Shown: piece after piece, positions 48,829 through 59,158 of the stretch | How the letters are laid out: each line of letters begins with the position of its first letter | Numbering within the stretch: the stretch's first letter is position 1 | Origin: Chloroflexota bacterium | GTDB lineage: Bacteria; Chloroflexota; Anaerolineae; J036; Brachytrichaceae | Length of the DNA stretch: 64,000 nucleotides | Direction: 5' to 3' | Assembly: GCA_021788625.1 (NCBI GenBank) | Contig: JAJYKL010000004.1 | Location: forward strand, 38,273 to 102,272 | Position numbers and translations under genes: made by a program | The notes under the pieces: model-generated | Database searches by the model: none | What the model saw: the letters and a program-made list of their open reading frames with translations, nothing else | Told to the model about the DNA's origin: nothing

Positions 48829-50877
48829 ATGGCCTGGCATGTCCTGCCTCGGATGGATACCTCAAATATCCTCGCAAACCACGCCGAGGTAGCAGAGGTT
48901 CAAACCAAAGTGTCAGACTGGGGCTGGTTGCCAGCCCTAAGTGTGTTCGCTGCTTGCGGCTTGCTATTCATCGCTTTAGCGGATGCGGCGTCGTTGCGTG
49001 CATCCAGCCTGGCTGAACCTCTTTTCTACGCGGGTCTGCTCATCGTGCTTATGCCTATTGCAGCCAGGCTAATTGCTATTCAGCCATCACGCCGTGAACG
49101 AATTGGCCTGGTTGTGGTTCTCGGTATGGTGCTCTACCTGGTAAAGGTGCTGCACAGCCCCTTTGGTTTCACGTTCGCCGACGAGTTCGTACACTGGCAC
49201 AATGTCAACCAGATTCTGCAAACTCACAGGCTATTTGAGTGGAACACCATCTTGCCAGTCACCCCTTACTATCCAGGTCTTGAGGAACTGACCAGTGCTC
49301 TGGCTTCACTCAGTGGACTTTCCGTTTTTTATGCAGGCCTGCTTGTGATCGGAGTAGCGCGTCTGATCATGTTTCTCAGCCTGTTCCTATTGGTCGAGCT
49401 GGTGAGCCGGTCGGCACGTGTAGCGGGCGTGGCAAGCCTGCTGTTCATGTGCTACCCCTTCTTCCTATTTTTCAGCGCTCAGTTCTCATACGAGTCACTC
49501 TCGTTACCACTTGTTTTGGCCATTCTGTTCATTGTTGCACGCCGGGAACAGGCTGCCAATCCTGCTATTAAAACTCCGTTCACCTTGCTGGGATTATTAG
49601 TCATCAGCGCCACTGTCGTAACGCATCATTTATCGGTCTACTTCCTTGCCGCATTCCTGGTTCTGTGGACAGTTGTGGCAAGATGGCATTTTAGTGATTA
49701 CCTGACGCGCCTTGTAATGTGGAGCCAGACGAGTTTGACCAGATTTCGTGCCTGGTTGGTGAAGAGGCATATATGGAAAGCCTGGCTGACTCGTGCCGTA
49801 CGATGGATGCCTCAATGGATATGTACATGGCGTGAGGCGGACGATCCGGGCGACCCGAGTGTGAACCATGGACCTGTTGATCTATCAGCGTTTACGATCG
49901 TAGTGGCTGTTTTATGGCTGTTACTGGTGGCGAATCTGACAATAGGCTACCTGCGGCCTGTCATCCTCAGCGCGGTTGTGTCGGTCCTCCGGTTGATTGC
50001 CAGGGAGCAAACATCGCGTACACTTTTCGTTACGGCAAGCGGCCATGTACCACCGCTGTGGGAACGTGTAGACGAGATCGGTTCAGTGGTACTGATTGGG
50101 CTGGTAACGCCATTTGGTTTGGTTCAGGCATTTCGACAGCGTCGCAGTCATCCGCTCGTGCTAACGTTGGCTATATTAGCCATGGCTTACTTTATATTGC
50201 TGGGGTTCCGGCTCACTCCTGCGAGTTGGGAAACAGCTGCACGTGGCACCTCGTATGCGTTCATTGGTCTGTCTTTCATCCTGGCGCTGGGGTTTGTCCA
50301 TGTGCTGGTGCCGCAGCGAGTTACCACACCTGGTCGCATCCTATTTAGTGTATATGTAGCAGTCGTATTCGTAGGCGGTTTCTTATCTGGCTGGCAGCCC
50401 AATATTCGCCTGGCACAACCTTACAAGATCGTCATACAGAATCAAACATTCATCCCACAGAGCTATGCCGTTGCAGAATGGACGCGAGCAGTATTGGGGC
50501 CAGGTAATGGCTTCGCATCCGATTTCGCCAATGGTGGACCGCTGCTTGCCATTGGAGGCCAAAAAGTCGCGGCAGTTAATGATCCGACAGCCAATAATCT
50601 GGTGCAAATAGTTGAATTCGGACCTGAACAGGTGAATATTATTCGGGAGCAGCATATCCGTTACATTTTGATGGACCGCCGTGTCATTAGCCGCGATGGT
50701 ATGGCTGGTCGATACTTCGATCGCACTGCTGGACAAGCCGTGCCAACTGTTGCAATCCTGGAACCGGCGCTGGTTGAGAAATATGATCAGGTTCCAATGG
50801 TCAATCGGATTCTAGATAGCGGGTATATCGTCATATACGATATGGAGGCTTATATACATGCCCCGCCCAGTTCGTAA
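48829..50877 (+). CDS. Large multi-pass membrane protein (GT-C- or polymerase-like) in EPS locus
   Basis: Many TM segments; periplasmic loop FADEFVHWHNVNQILQTHRLFEWNTILPVTPYYPGLEELTSALA. Confidence 0.65.
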   Translation: MAWHVLPRMDTSNILANHAEVAEVQTKVSDWGWLPALSVFAACGLLFIALADAASLRASSLAEPLFYAGLLIVLMPIAARLIAIQPSRRERIGLVVVLGMVLYLVKVLHSPFGFTFADEFVHWHNVNQILQTHRLFEWNTILPVTPYYPGLEELTSALASLSGLSVFYAGLLVIGVARLIMFLSLFLLVELVSRSARVAGVASLLFMCYPFFLFFSAQFSYESLSLPLVLAILFIVARREQAANPAIKTPFTLLGLLVISATVVTHHLSVYFLAAFLVLWTVVARWHFSDYLTRLVMWSQTSLTRFRAWLVKRHIWKAWLTRAVRWMPQWICTWREADDPGDPSVNHGPVDLSAFTIVVAVLWLLLVANLTIGYLRPVILSAVVSVLRLIAREQTSRTLFVTASGHVPPLWERVDEIGSVVLIGLVTPFGLVQAFRQRRSHPLVLTLAILAMAYFILLGFRLTPASWETAARGTSYAFIGLSFILALGFVHVLVPQRVTTPGRILFSVYVAVVFVGGFLSGWQPNIRLAQPYKIVIQNQTFIPQSYAVAEWTRAVLGPGNGFASDFANGGPLLAIGGQKVAAVNDPTANNLVQIVEFGPEQVNIIREQHIRYILMDRRVISRDGMAGRYFDRTAGQAVPTVAILEPALVEKYDQVPMVNRILDSGYIVIYDMEAYIHAPPSS

Positions 50878-51631
50878 GGTGTTTGTCAGCGCTATCATCA
50901 TATTTGTCGTGACGCTAGTGGTCTTTGCCGCAGTTAGCTGGCCGACTGCCCGGGTTTTCGGAGCACTGATGTTGGTCTTCCTGCTACCCGGTTGGGTAGT
51001 GGTCATGGCACTGATGCCGCGGACAACACTGGGAATTCCGCAAAGGATATTGTTAAGCATTGTCACTAGTGTGACGCTGGTCATTTTGGGTGGCCTTGTA
51101 CTCAATCTCACACCCTGGGGATTACAGCCTGGTTCCTGGGTTGTACTGCTAACTGGAATCACCCTGATAGCAGGTGTCGTTGCGTGGTTACGCATGCGGA
51201 ACAGTGAGATGGCATGGCATTTCCCACACGTTGGGCTGGGCATCAGGCAGGTCATGCTTTTCGTGCTGGCATTAGGTATCACCGGCATCGCATTACGCGT
51301 TGCGTTAACTCCTCCTTCGCTGCATGGCGAGCAAGGTTACACGATTCTGTGGATGCTGACACCTGACCCGAAAACCCCAAACACCCTACAACTGGGTGTG
51401 GATAATCGTGAGTTCAGCGAGATGACATACAACGTAATAGTGCTGGCTGCAGGCCGTACCATCCAGGAATGGCCATCCATCAGACTGATGCCCGATTCGC
51501 AATGGGAAACGGTGGTGGAATTGACGCCAGGTTCAGTGAAATCTGGAGATAGGCTTGAAGCTGACCTTTATAAGGCAGATGCACCCGGTATCGTATATCG
51601 GCATGTCAGTTTGTTATTTATTCCGAAATAG
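50858..51631 (+). CDS. DUF1616-like membrane protein
   Basis: LMLVFLLPGWVVVMALMPRTTLGIPQRILLSIVTSVTLVILGGLVLNLTPWGL; C-terminal extracytoplasmic domain. Overlaps upstream gene by 20 nt. Confidence 0.65.
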   Translation: MPRPVRKVFVSAIIIFVVTLVVFAAVSWPTARVFGALMLVFLLPGWVVVMALMPRTTLGIPQRILLSIVTSVTLVILGGLVLNLTPWGLQPGSWVVLLTGITLIAGVVAWLRMRNSEMAWHFPHVGLGIRQVMLFVLALGITGIALRVALTPPSLHGEQGYTILWMLTPDPKTPNTLQLGVDNREFSEMTYNVIVLAAGRTIQEWPSIRLMPDSQWETVVELTPGSVKSGDRLEADLYKADAPGIVYRHVSLLFIPK

Positions 51632-51699
51632 TAGGTTCGAGCTCGCTAACTCGCAGATTTCATTATGTAGGTTGTAGTGTGTACTTGTACGTAATATGA

Positions 51700-52677
51700 T
51701 TATGGCGATCGCCTCTGGGCACCTTTGTATTGCTTAATCAAATCACGATCTGATAATATATTGCCTGCTTTCAAGCCCATAAAAAAGAGTCCCGAAGCTG
51801 CATCAAGCGCTCCAGGTTTGTTTATAAGTAGGTAATCGAAATATTTCAAATAAAAACCAGTCAGCCTAGTAAATGCTCCTACTATCGCTCTTGCTATATG
51901 AGAGGTTGTAAAACTCAACATAAAATAATGGTATGACCATACTAGTGCCATACCTGGACCACATACGGCTCCGCTTTCGAGCTCATCAAACTCGCGAAAT
52001 AATCGCCTATGCCCCAGATATGTGAAGCGCGTGTAATCATATTCGCCCATGTGTACTTGTTGCATAAAAGGAGTTTCTGCATAAACAATACCGTTTACCT
52101 TTAGTACACGATGAAGTTCCGCGACACACCTATATGGGTCAAGAACGTGCTCTAAAACAGCTTGTATAACAACGCCATCGAAAACTTCGTCTTCAAACGG
52201 GATGTCATGGGCATCGCATATTAGCGTGGTGCGTGGGCCGAATGATACGTCGCTTTCTACCAATTCAAAAGCCTTGTTTGCGAATATATCGTGCATGCCT
52301 TTACCCGGTATGCTTCCACCCACTATGAGTATTCTAGGATGTGATGAATAATGGAGTAGTAAATTGGCAAAATGTTTGTAGTTTTCTGTCGCGCGTATAT
52401 TGATGCTTATATCGGGTAATACACGCCCCAAAAAAGAAAAGAGAGTATTCTCATGTAGATTGAAAGTAGTGTTGCGATGATTTGTGAAATCATTAATAGA
52501 GAAAATACTGTTATGTTCATTAATAATTACCGGGATTCCATCCACAATAGGAAAACCAACTCCACATCTGTAATTAGTACATAATGCTACATTTTCGCTT
52601 TCAAATGCTAATTTTGAATGGCAAATGGGGCAGCGCAGTAAACTCTGTAATGATATAGATATTTTCGTGCTAGACAT
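51700..52677 (-). CDS. SAM-dependent methyltransferase with N-terminal Trm112-like zinc ribbon
   Basis: LLRCPICHSKLAFESENVALCTNYRCGVGFPIVDGIPVII; FEDEVFDGVVIQAVLEHVLDPYRCVAELHRVLKVNGIVYAETPF. Markedly AT-rich and opposite in orientation to neighbours. Confidence 0.8.
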   Translation of the reverse strand: MSSTKISISLQSLLRCPICHSKLAFESENVALCTNYRCGVGFPIVDGIPVIINEHNSIFSINDFTNHRNTTFNLHENTLFSFLGRVLPDISINIRATENYKHFANLLLHYSSHPRILIVGGSIPGKGMHDIFANKAFELVESDVSFGPRTTLICDAHDIPFEDEVFDGVVIQAVLEHVLDPYRCVAELHRVLKVNGIVYAETPFMQQVHMGEYDYTRFTYLGHRRLFREFDELESGAVCGPGMALVWSYHYFMLSFTTSHIARAIVGAFTRLTGFYLKYFDYLLINKPGALDAASGLFFMGLKAGNILSDRDLIKQYKGAQRRSP

Positions 52678-52754
52678 GAAACATATTCTAGCGCATTTGA
52701 ACTACATGGTCACTAATTATGGCTTAGTGAAGATAAGTACTAGATTATGTCGTA

Positions 52755-53864
52755 TTGGAGAGCTCGCATAAGCTTTTAATGAAATACGCACCTTTGATCA
52801 GCATTATCATCACGAGCCACAACTATCAACGTTTCCTGGCTGACGCTATTGAAAGTGCCCTTGGCCAGATATACATCTCGACCGAGGTCATCGTCGTGGA
52901 TGATGGGTCAACAGACGAATCCCGTACTGTGATCGAGCGTTATGGCAATCGTGTTGATGCGGTGTATAAGCCGAACGGTGGTCAGGCCTCTGCCTTCAAC
53001 ACAGGATTCGCACGCTCACGTGGTGAAGTGGTTATCTTTCTAGATGCCGACGATGTTCTGCTACCCACGACCGCTGCTCGAGTCGTGAATGCGTTTTCTG
53101 TCAACCCTGCACTATCCAAAGTGATGTACCGTATGGAGGTCATCGACGAAGGCGGCAGGCGAACTGGCGCATATAAACCAGCATCGCACCTGCCATTGCT
53201 AAGTGGAGATCTTCGTCAGTATGTTCTGTCATTTGCCGATGACATGACCTGGATGGCAACGAGTGGAAATGCATTCAGTACGAAAACACTCAGACTGATA
53301 TTACCTATGCCAGAGCATGAATATAGAACATGTGCCGACTGGTATTTATCACTCATCAGTCCGCTATACGGTCAGGTAGAGTTCCTTAGCGATGTCGGTG
53401 CATACTATCGGGTTCATGGTCGGAATAATTACGAGCAAATGCTGCCCACAATAGATATGCGACGTATCAAGCAAACGATATGCTATTCAGAAACCACTCG
53501 CCGTTATATAGGGCAAACCGCTGATCGGTTGAATTTGCGTGAGGCCAAATCTCGTGGGAAGGAAATTCAATCAGTATCAAGCCTGGCGAACCGCTTAATC
53601 GCACTCAAGCTGGCATCAAGCCAATACCCTATAAGAGGAGATACCGCCTGGCATCTGACCCGTTCAGGTATACGCGTTGCACTTCGACGATTCGATGTTT
53701 CCTGGCTCATGCGCCTGGCATTCATAGCATGGTTCCTATGTATGATGCTTGCACCCAAGTTCATGGCACGAAGGCTGGCTGAGTGGTTTCTATTTCCGGA
53801 AAAGAGGAGAGTCTTCAACAAATACGCCAGGTTGCTCCGTCACAGCAATAAACCAGTTCGATAG
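52755..53864 (+). CDS. Glycosyltransferase family 2
   Basis: LISIIITSHNYQRFLADAIESALGQ, VIVVDDGSTDESRTVIERYG, ARSRGEVVIFLDADDVLLP; likely start at the MKYAPLIS methionine. Confidence 0.88.
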   Translation: MESSHKLLMKYAPLISIIITSHNYQRFLADAIESALGQIYISTEVIVVDDGSTDESRTVIERYGNRVDAVYKPNGGQASAFNTGFARSRGEVVIFLDADDVLLPTTAARVVNAFSVNPALSKVMYRMEVIDEGGRRTGAYKPASHLPLLSGDLRQYVLSFADDMTWMATSGNAFSTKTLRLILPMPEHEYRTCADWYLSLISPLYGQVEFLSDVGAYYRVHGRNNYEQMLPTIDMRRIKQTICYSETTRRYIGQTADRLNLREAKSRGKEIQSVSSLANRLIALKLASSQYPIRGDTAWHLTRSGIRVALRRFDVSWLMRLAFIAWFLCMMLAPKFMARRLAEWFLFPEKRRVFNKYARLLRHSNKPVR

Positions 53865-53875
53865 TCTATTACCAA

Positions 53876-55105
53876 GTGATATGGTTGGATTCGGTAAATC
53901 CAAAGATGATTCATCTATTACATGGACCGTTTACCTGTGTCATTATCCCGTTTATTGCTGCTGCATTGATGGTCAGTACCGGCTGTATAGCAACTACACC
54001 ACATAGCAGCCCAACAGGAACCTCGGTACCAGAATCGTTGACACCTACAGCGGTCCGTACCTTCGCCCCTTCACCTACAGCGACCCAGTCGCCTGTGCCG
54101 ACCCCCACCAAGGCTCGTGTAGCCAGGCAAGCCATCTACTGGGGGGCAATGATCGTCGACAATGGAAAGTTTGCTCCTTGGGATACGCAAGTCATTACCA
54201 ATTTCGAGGCTATAGCAGGGAAGAAGATGTCTATTATGCACTGGGGGCAAGCCTGGTGGCAGTGTGACCCTAAGTGCGGTTATCTATACTTCAACTTACA
54301 AGTGGATCAATACAATTATGTACGAAATCAGGGGATGATACCCCTTGTCGACTGGGGTTCATGGGATACGGGTGCTGCGGTGACATACAGCCAGACACAG
54401 TTCTCATTGTCGACTATTATCAGTGGAACACATGATGAGTTCCTACGACAGTGGGCTACTCAGGCGAGAGAGTGGGGACACCCATTTTTCCTGCGTTTTG
54501 ATTGGGAAATGAATGGGGACTGGTACCCGTGGAGCGAGCTGCGCAACAACAACCGAGCCGGACAGTTTATACAAGCCTGGCGGCATGTGCATGACATCTT
54601 CACGGCTGTTGGCGCACGCAACGTTACCTGGGTATGGTGCCCCAACGTCAGTTACCCGTGGGGTGGAATTCCAATCGATAAGCTCTACCCAGGTGATGGC
54701 TACGTCGACTGGATGTGTATGGATGGATATAACAAGGGCACCAATCCCGCCCAGCCTGAGGGTTGGAAGAGTTTTGCGCAGTTATTTGAGCCTACCTACA
54801 ACATCTTGCTGGGACTTAACCCCAATAAACCGATCATGATTGGTGAATTTGCAAGTAGTGAAATGGGCGGATCGAAGGCGAACTGGATCTATGACGCAAT
54901 TAAGTTCCAGATTCCATCGAATTTTCCCGATATCCAAGCCATTGTCTGGTTTGACTGGTATGCTGATCAGATGGACTATCCAATTGAGACGTCCCGGTCA
55001 TCCGAGCAGGCTTTTGCAGCGGCCATCGCTTCGCCCTATTACGCCCAAAACGAATTCGCTGACCTGAACGTATCGCCTATTCCGCGTCTCAGCCAGTTGC
55101 CATAA
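53876..55105 (+). CDS. Secreted GH26-like (endo-mannanase-type) glycoside hydrolase
   Basis: Signal-like N-terminus ending in Cys, Ser/Thr/Pro linker; FFLRFDWEMNGDWYPWSE and NKPIMIGEFASSE match GH26 catalytic regions. Confidence 0.8.
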   Translation: MIWLDSVNPKMIHLLHGPFTCVIIPFIAAALMVSTGCIATTPHSSPTGTSVPESLTPTAVRTFAPSPTATQSPVPTPTKARVARQAIYWGAMIVDNGKFAPWDTQVITNFEAIAGKKMSIMHWGQAWWQCDPKCGYLYFNLQVDQYNYVRNQGMIPLVDWGSWDTGAAVTYSQTQFSLSTIISGTHDEFLRQWATQAREWGHPFFLRFDWEMNGDWYPWSELRNNNRAGQFIQAWRHVHDIFTAVGARNVTWVWCPNVSYPWGGIPIDKLYPGDGYVDWMCMDGYNKGTNPAQPEGWKSFAQLFEPTYNILLGLNPNKPIMIGEFASSEMGGSKANWIYDAIKFQIPSNFPDIQAIVWFDWYADQMDYPIETSRSSEQAFAAAIASPYYAQNEFADLNVSPIPRLSQLP

Positions 55106-55149
55106 TGTTATCTGTGGTGTGAAGGAAACGGTCACAGAGTAAACCTCGT

Positions 55150-56391
55150 ATGCAAATTAACATGCAGATATTACTCGCCGTACCTATGCCTCCCAGTTCC
55201 AAGTCACCTGGCGCCATACCAGTGTTATTACATGCCTTGCTAAAGGCCATAACGCCACGTCACCAGGTGACAATAGTGGTTCCTGTCGGCCCCGAAAAAG
55301 AACAGTGGCAAGCTGTAAAGGAACTTTGTGCACAAGGGTTTGAGGTGCACACTGCTCCTCTAATACATCAATCGCAAATGGAGCGTTGGGTCAGGCGCTG
55401 GCATCTGCTCAGTGAATGGTCAAGTGGTCACTATCCCTGGCGCTCTGCCTGGTTTCATGACCTTGCCCTTCAACGCGTGCTGGACCAATTACTTTTAAGC
55501 AGGCGTTTTGATCTGGTTCAGATTGAAGACAATGCCATGGGAGCCTATCAATATCGTACCGACGCACCTGTTTTATTCACCGAGCACGAGGTCCGACTGG
55601 CTCGGCCCATTGATTGGAAAGGGTGGCGTGCTGGTAACATCCGCAGTTGGATGTTTCGTGAGGCTGACTGGCATCGTTGGCCACGATATGAAATGAATGT
55701 CTGGCAACGCATGGATCGTATTCAGGTATTTACACAGCGCGATGCAACATCGATTAAGAACATGTTGCCCACTGTAGCAGATCGCGTGCGGATCAACCCC
55801 TTCGCGATTGAGATTCCAGCCCCTTTGGATGCGAGGTACGAGCAGAACGGACACATGGTCTTCATTGGTAACTTCACTCACGCGCCTAATGTCGATGCAG
55901 CCCTATGGCTTGGGCTCGAAATTATGCCGCGTCTACGTGAACGGGTCTCTGGTCTGCAGTTGGATTTGGTCGGTGTCTATCCTCCCTCGTCGGTTCAGGC
56001 ATTAGCCTGTGATGATATACATGTAACTGGGCTTGTGCCAGATACTAAACCTTACCTGGAAAGAGCTGCTGTGGTGCTGGCTCCGGTGCGTATCGGCGGT
56101 GGAATGCGCATGAAAGTGCTTCAGGCAATGGCGATGGGAAAGGCGGTCGTAACAACATCGCGTGGGGCAGAGGGATTGCAGATGGAAGACAGCCAACCCC
56201 CTCTGAAGGTTGCCGATGACGTCGAAGGAATAGTAAATGCCACAACATCGCTGGCTTCTTCGGCTGACGCGCGACTAGTGTTAGGTTTGCGTGCAAGGCA
56301 ATTCGTGATCGAGCACCACAGTCCTGCAGCATATAGCGATCGGCTTGAAGCGATATACAACGAACTACAACGGGGTGAGGTATCGGCGTGA
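55150..56391 (+). CDS. Glycosyltransferase family 4-like
   Basis: GHMVFIGNFTHAPNVDAALWLGLEIMPRLRERVSGLQLDLVG, VLAPVRIGGGMRMKVLQAMAMGKAVVTTSRGAEGL. Confidence 0.88.
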   Translation: MQINMQILLAVPMPPSSKSPGAIPVLLHALLKAITPRHQVTIVVPVGPEKEQWQAVKELCAQGFEVHTAPLIHQSQMERWVRRWHLLSEWSSGHYPWRSAWFHDLALQRVLDQLLLSRRFDLVQIEDNAMGAYQYRTDAPVLFTEHEVRLARPIDWKGWRAGNIRSWMFREADWHRWPRYEMNVWQRMDRIQVFTQRDATSIKNMLPTVADRVRINPFAIEIPAPLDARYEQNGHMVFIGNFTHAPNVDAALWLGLEIMPRLRERVSGLQLDLVGVYPPSSVQALACDDIHVTGLVPDTKPYLERAAVVLAPVRIGGGMRMKVLQAMAMGKAVVTTSRGAEGLQMEDSQPPLKVADDVEGIVNATTSLASSADARLVLGLRARQFVIEHHSPAAYSDRLEAIYNELQRGEVSA

Positions 56392-56819
56392 TGAGGATAA
56401 CCGTGCCGATCTTGACGTATCAGCAGGGGACACCGGACCTAGCGCCGGATTTTCAAAAATACGCTGTAACACCGAAGCAACTTGGTGAGCAAATGCTCTG
56501 GCTGGCATATAACAGTTACACGGCGATCACGCCAGATGAACTGATTGATTTTCAAGGTGAACGAGGAGGTTTAGCAAGGCGGCCCATTATGATCACCTTC
56601 AACGATGGTTACAGTGACTGTGTCCGCTATGCAGTGCCAATATTACGTAAGCATGGCTTCAAGGCTATCATTTATATCGTAACGAGTCGGGTGGGCAAAC
56701 CGAGTGACTGACTGGGAACGGAGCGCATGCTTAAGTGGCCCCTTGCGGATTGGACTGAATTACGTCACTTGTCTGATATCGGGTTCGTATGCGGGGTACA
56801 TTCACATAATCATAACCTG

Positions 56820-57780
56820 ACTTGCCACCCAGCCGCCTAGCCACATATCGAGAACGCCAGCACGGCGAGGAAAGCCTTGAGTTCGACGCCGCGCGCCATG
56901 ATGGCATAGATGCGCTTGGCAAAGTGATCGGCCATCTGGCTGAACGAGGTTTCCATGCAGTGACGCACGTGCGCACAGATATACCGAATGCACTCGTCCA
57001 AGGGCCGTTGGCTGTTGCGCTTGCGCAAGGTGGTCAACGCGAACATTGTATCTTCGTTCAGCACATCCTCGCAGACATAGTAGGTGTACGCCTTGTCGCC
57101 GTACAGGGTGGCTCCCTCCGGCAGGTCGAGTTTAAGGCGGCGGAGCACCGTGATGTCTACATCGGCACCGGGCGCGATCACCACATCGACAGGCTGGCCG
57201 TCCGCCGTCACGATGACATGCACGCGCAAGCCGTAGAAGTGGCGCTTTTTGCTGGCTATATAGCCCCGGAAGGCGGCACCCTGGTACAGCCGGCAGCGCC
57301 AAATGCGGTAGTTGTCACACACCGGCAAGGGGAACTGTCTACGCTGTACTCCTGGCTCGGGTTCAGTTGCTTATGGATCTGGGCCAGCACGTCAAACAGC
57401 CCCAGCCATACCCACCCCCTCCGGGATGGCATACAAGGGCCGATTCAGCCGACTTTCCTTCAGCATATGCGGCATGTAGCCCTCTTCTTGCAAGCAGCTA
57501 TCGCCTGCGCCAAGCAATTCTTGTGGTCCTGCGCCGCCACCAACGCCGTAGTCATCACCTCGGCTGTTGTAATTCGGAGCCCTGGGCATCAGCGCGGTAG
57601 CCGATCGCCTTCAAGTATTCGTCACAGATCACATAAAGCGTGAAAATCTCATCTTGCACGACTGCCTCCGTTACCCTTTGAGCTTGGTTACCCAAAGTGT
57701 AGCGGGTCGCAGTCATGCGTCATAGGTAGCAAGATAGGTTAATCATATCCTCCTCATGAAGTTGGACACCCCAACATGTA
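56820..57780 (-). mobile_element. Decayed IS982-family insertion sequence (ends approximate)
   Basis: Interrupts the deacetylase; minus-strand frame 57328-56837 encodes PVCDNYRIWRCRLYQGAAFRGYIASKKRHFYGLRVHVIVTADGQPVDVVIAPGADVDITVLRRLKLDLPEGATLYGDKAYTYY..., IS982-type transposase C-terminus. Confidence 0.75.
56837..57659 (-). pseudogene. IS982-type transposase, frameshifted
   Basis: GTG at 57659: MQDEIFTLYVICDEYLKAIGYRADAQGSELQQPR*, then AEVMTTALVAAQ..., EEGYMPHMLKESRLNRPLYAIPE, LFDVLAQIHKQLNPSQEYSVDS, PLPVCDNYRIWRC... in successive different frames. Confidence 0.75.
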
Positions 57781-58089
57781 AGGTGGAACTAAGCAAACCG
57801 CGCCAGGAATTAGAAGAAAGATTAAATCAGTCGGTATATCATATGGCATATCCATATGGCTCCTGGGATGAGCGGGTGCGAGCCTTGGCGATAGTAGTGG
57901 GTTACCAGACAGCTTGCACCACACGGATAGGTCATTCCAAACCAGATGATGATCAGATGGCGCTACATCGTGTACCTGTAAATGGTCAAGAGTCACTGAG
58001 TGATCTCGTTTGTCGTATGCACACCGCGCATAACTTTTCTGAGTCGTCACATGCTCTAGCAGGAGAGCTGCTACGCATGATGCGTCGAG

Positions 58090-59154
58090 GTGGGCGTCGA
58101 TAAAGGAATGGCCATGGTGTGCAGTCTCAGTGTCATCATACCTACCTACAAGCGGCGTGCATCGGTACAGCGTTTACTACAATCGCTCACGATGCAGTCA
58201 ATTGCACCGGAAGCTTACGAAGTCATAGTTTCGATCGATGGTTCTGACGATGGCACTCGCGAAATGGTTGCCGCATTCGCTGCTCCCTACTCACTTCGAT
58301 GGATCTACAAACCGAACCGTGGTCGTGCAGCAGCTCTCAATGAAGGAATTCATGCTTCTTCAGCAGAAGTGACAGTATTTCTTGACGATGATATGGAGGC
58401 GTCACCGGAGTTACTAGCATCCCATACACGCTTACATCCGTCAGGTACACGGTTAGGTGTAATGGGTGCAGTACCTATCCGGGTCGACCCGTCGTCACCA
58501 CCACTTGTCGTATACATAGGGACGAAATTCAACAATCACCTGGCGGCGCTTTCAATGCCAGACCACGTAATGAAGCTTAGGGATTTCTATAGTGGTAACT
58601 TCTCAATCCGCCGTGAAGTACTAGAGTCGGTTGGATTATTCGATGAGGCATTCCGTATCTATGGCAACGAAGATTTGGAGCTCTCGTTGCGACTTGTTCA
58701 GGCAGGTGTCAAACTTATGTATGATCCCGAGGCTATAGCATATCAGTCCTATTCAAAGAATTTTAGCGAATTGGCACGAGATACCATAGCGGAAGGTCAA
58801 ACAGCTGTGCTCCTCGCATCAATGCATCCTGATGCGATTCGCGACCTTAAACTGGGGACATATAAAAGTGAATGGCGAAAGTGGCGGCCGTTAAGAGCGT
58901 TGTTGCTTCTCTTGGGCCAGCGATGGCCCAGAATAACTAATCTGCTGGTGAACCTGGTTCTCCAGCTAGAGTATCACAAACCACGTAGCCTTGCTCTGTA
59001 TTATGCACTTGCGCTGGACTATTGCTATTGGTTAGGTGTGCGAGCAGCGTTAAATGAAAACAAACACAACGGTCTTGAACCATCGTCCATTACGCAACTT
59101 GCGAACATAGGACTCGATACATCTGATCAAGGTAAGCATAATAGCACGCTATAG
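58090..59154 (+). CDS. Glycosyltransferase family 2
   Basis: SLSVIIPTYKRRASVQRLLQSLTMQ, ALNEGIHASSAEVTVFLDDDMEASPELL; likely start ATG 58108. Confidence 0.88.
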   Translation: MGVDKGMAMVCSLSVIIPTYKRRASVQRLLQSLTMQSIAPEAYEVIVSIDGSDDGTREMVAAFAAPYSLRWIYKPNRGRAAALNEGIHASSAEVTVFLDDDMEASPELLASHTRLHPSGTRLGVMGAVPIRVDPSSPPLVVYIGTKFNNHLAALSMPDHVMKLRDFYSGNFSIRREVLESVGLFDEAFRIYGNEDLELSLRLVQAGVKLMYDPEAIAYQSYSKNFSELARDTIAEGQTAVLLASMHPDAIRDLKLGTYKSEWRKWRPLRALLLLLGQRWPRITNLLVNLVLQLEYHKPRSLALYYALALDYCYWLGVRAALNENKHNGLEPSSITQLANIGLDTSDQGKHNSTL

Positions 59155-59158
59155 CAAG

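Larger units (their letters stand above)
56388..58103 (+). pseudogene. Polysaccharide deacetylase (NodB-like) gene disrupted by an in-frame TGA (56709-56711) and a ~0.95-kb insertion
   Basis: N-part RITVPILTYQQGTPDLAPDF...PIMITFNDGYSDCVRYAVPILRKHGFKAIIYIVTSRVGKPSD*LGTERMLKWPLADWTELRHLSDIGFVCGVHSHNHNLT in one frame; C-part ELSKPRQELEERLNQSVYHMAYPYGSWDERVRALAIVVGYQTACTT from ~57780. Confidence 0.8.

Noticed and set aside
56709-56711. TGA as a recoded (Sec/Trp) codon in the deacetylase
   Set aside because: No visible SECIS-like context, and the gene is also broken by an IS, so simple decay is more likely.
56822-57643. 273-aa + strand ORF across the IS
   Set aside because: Antisense to IS982-type transposase sequence; no independent support.
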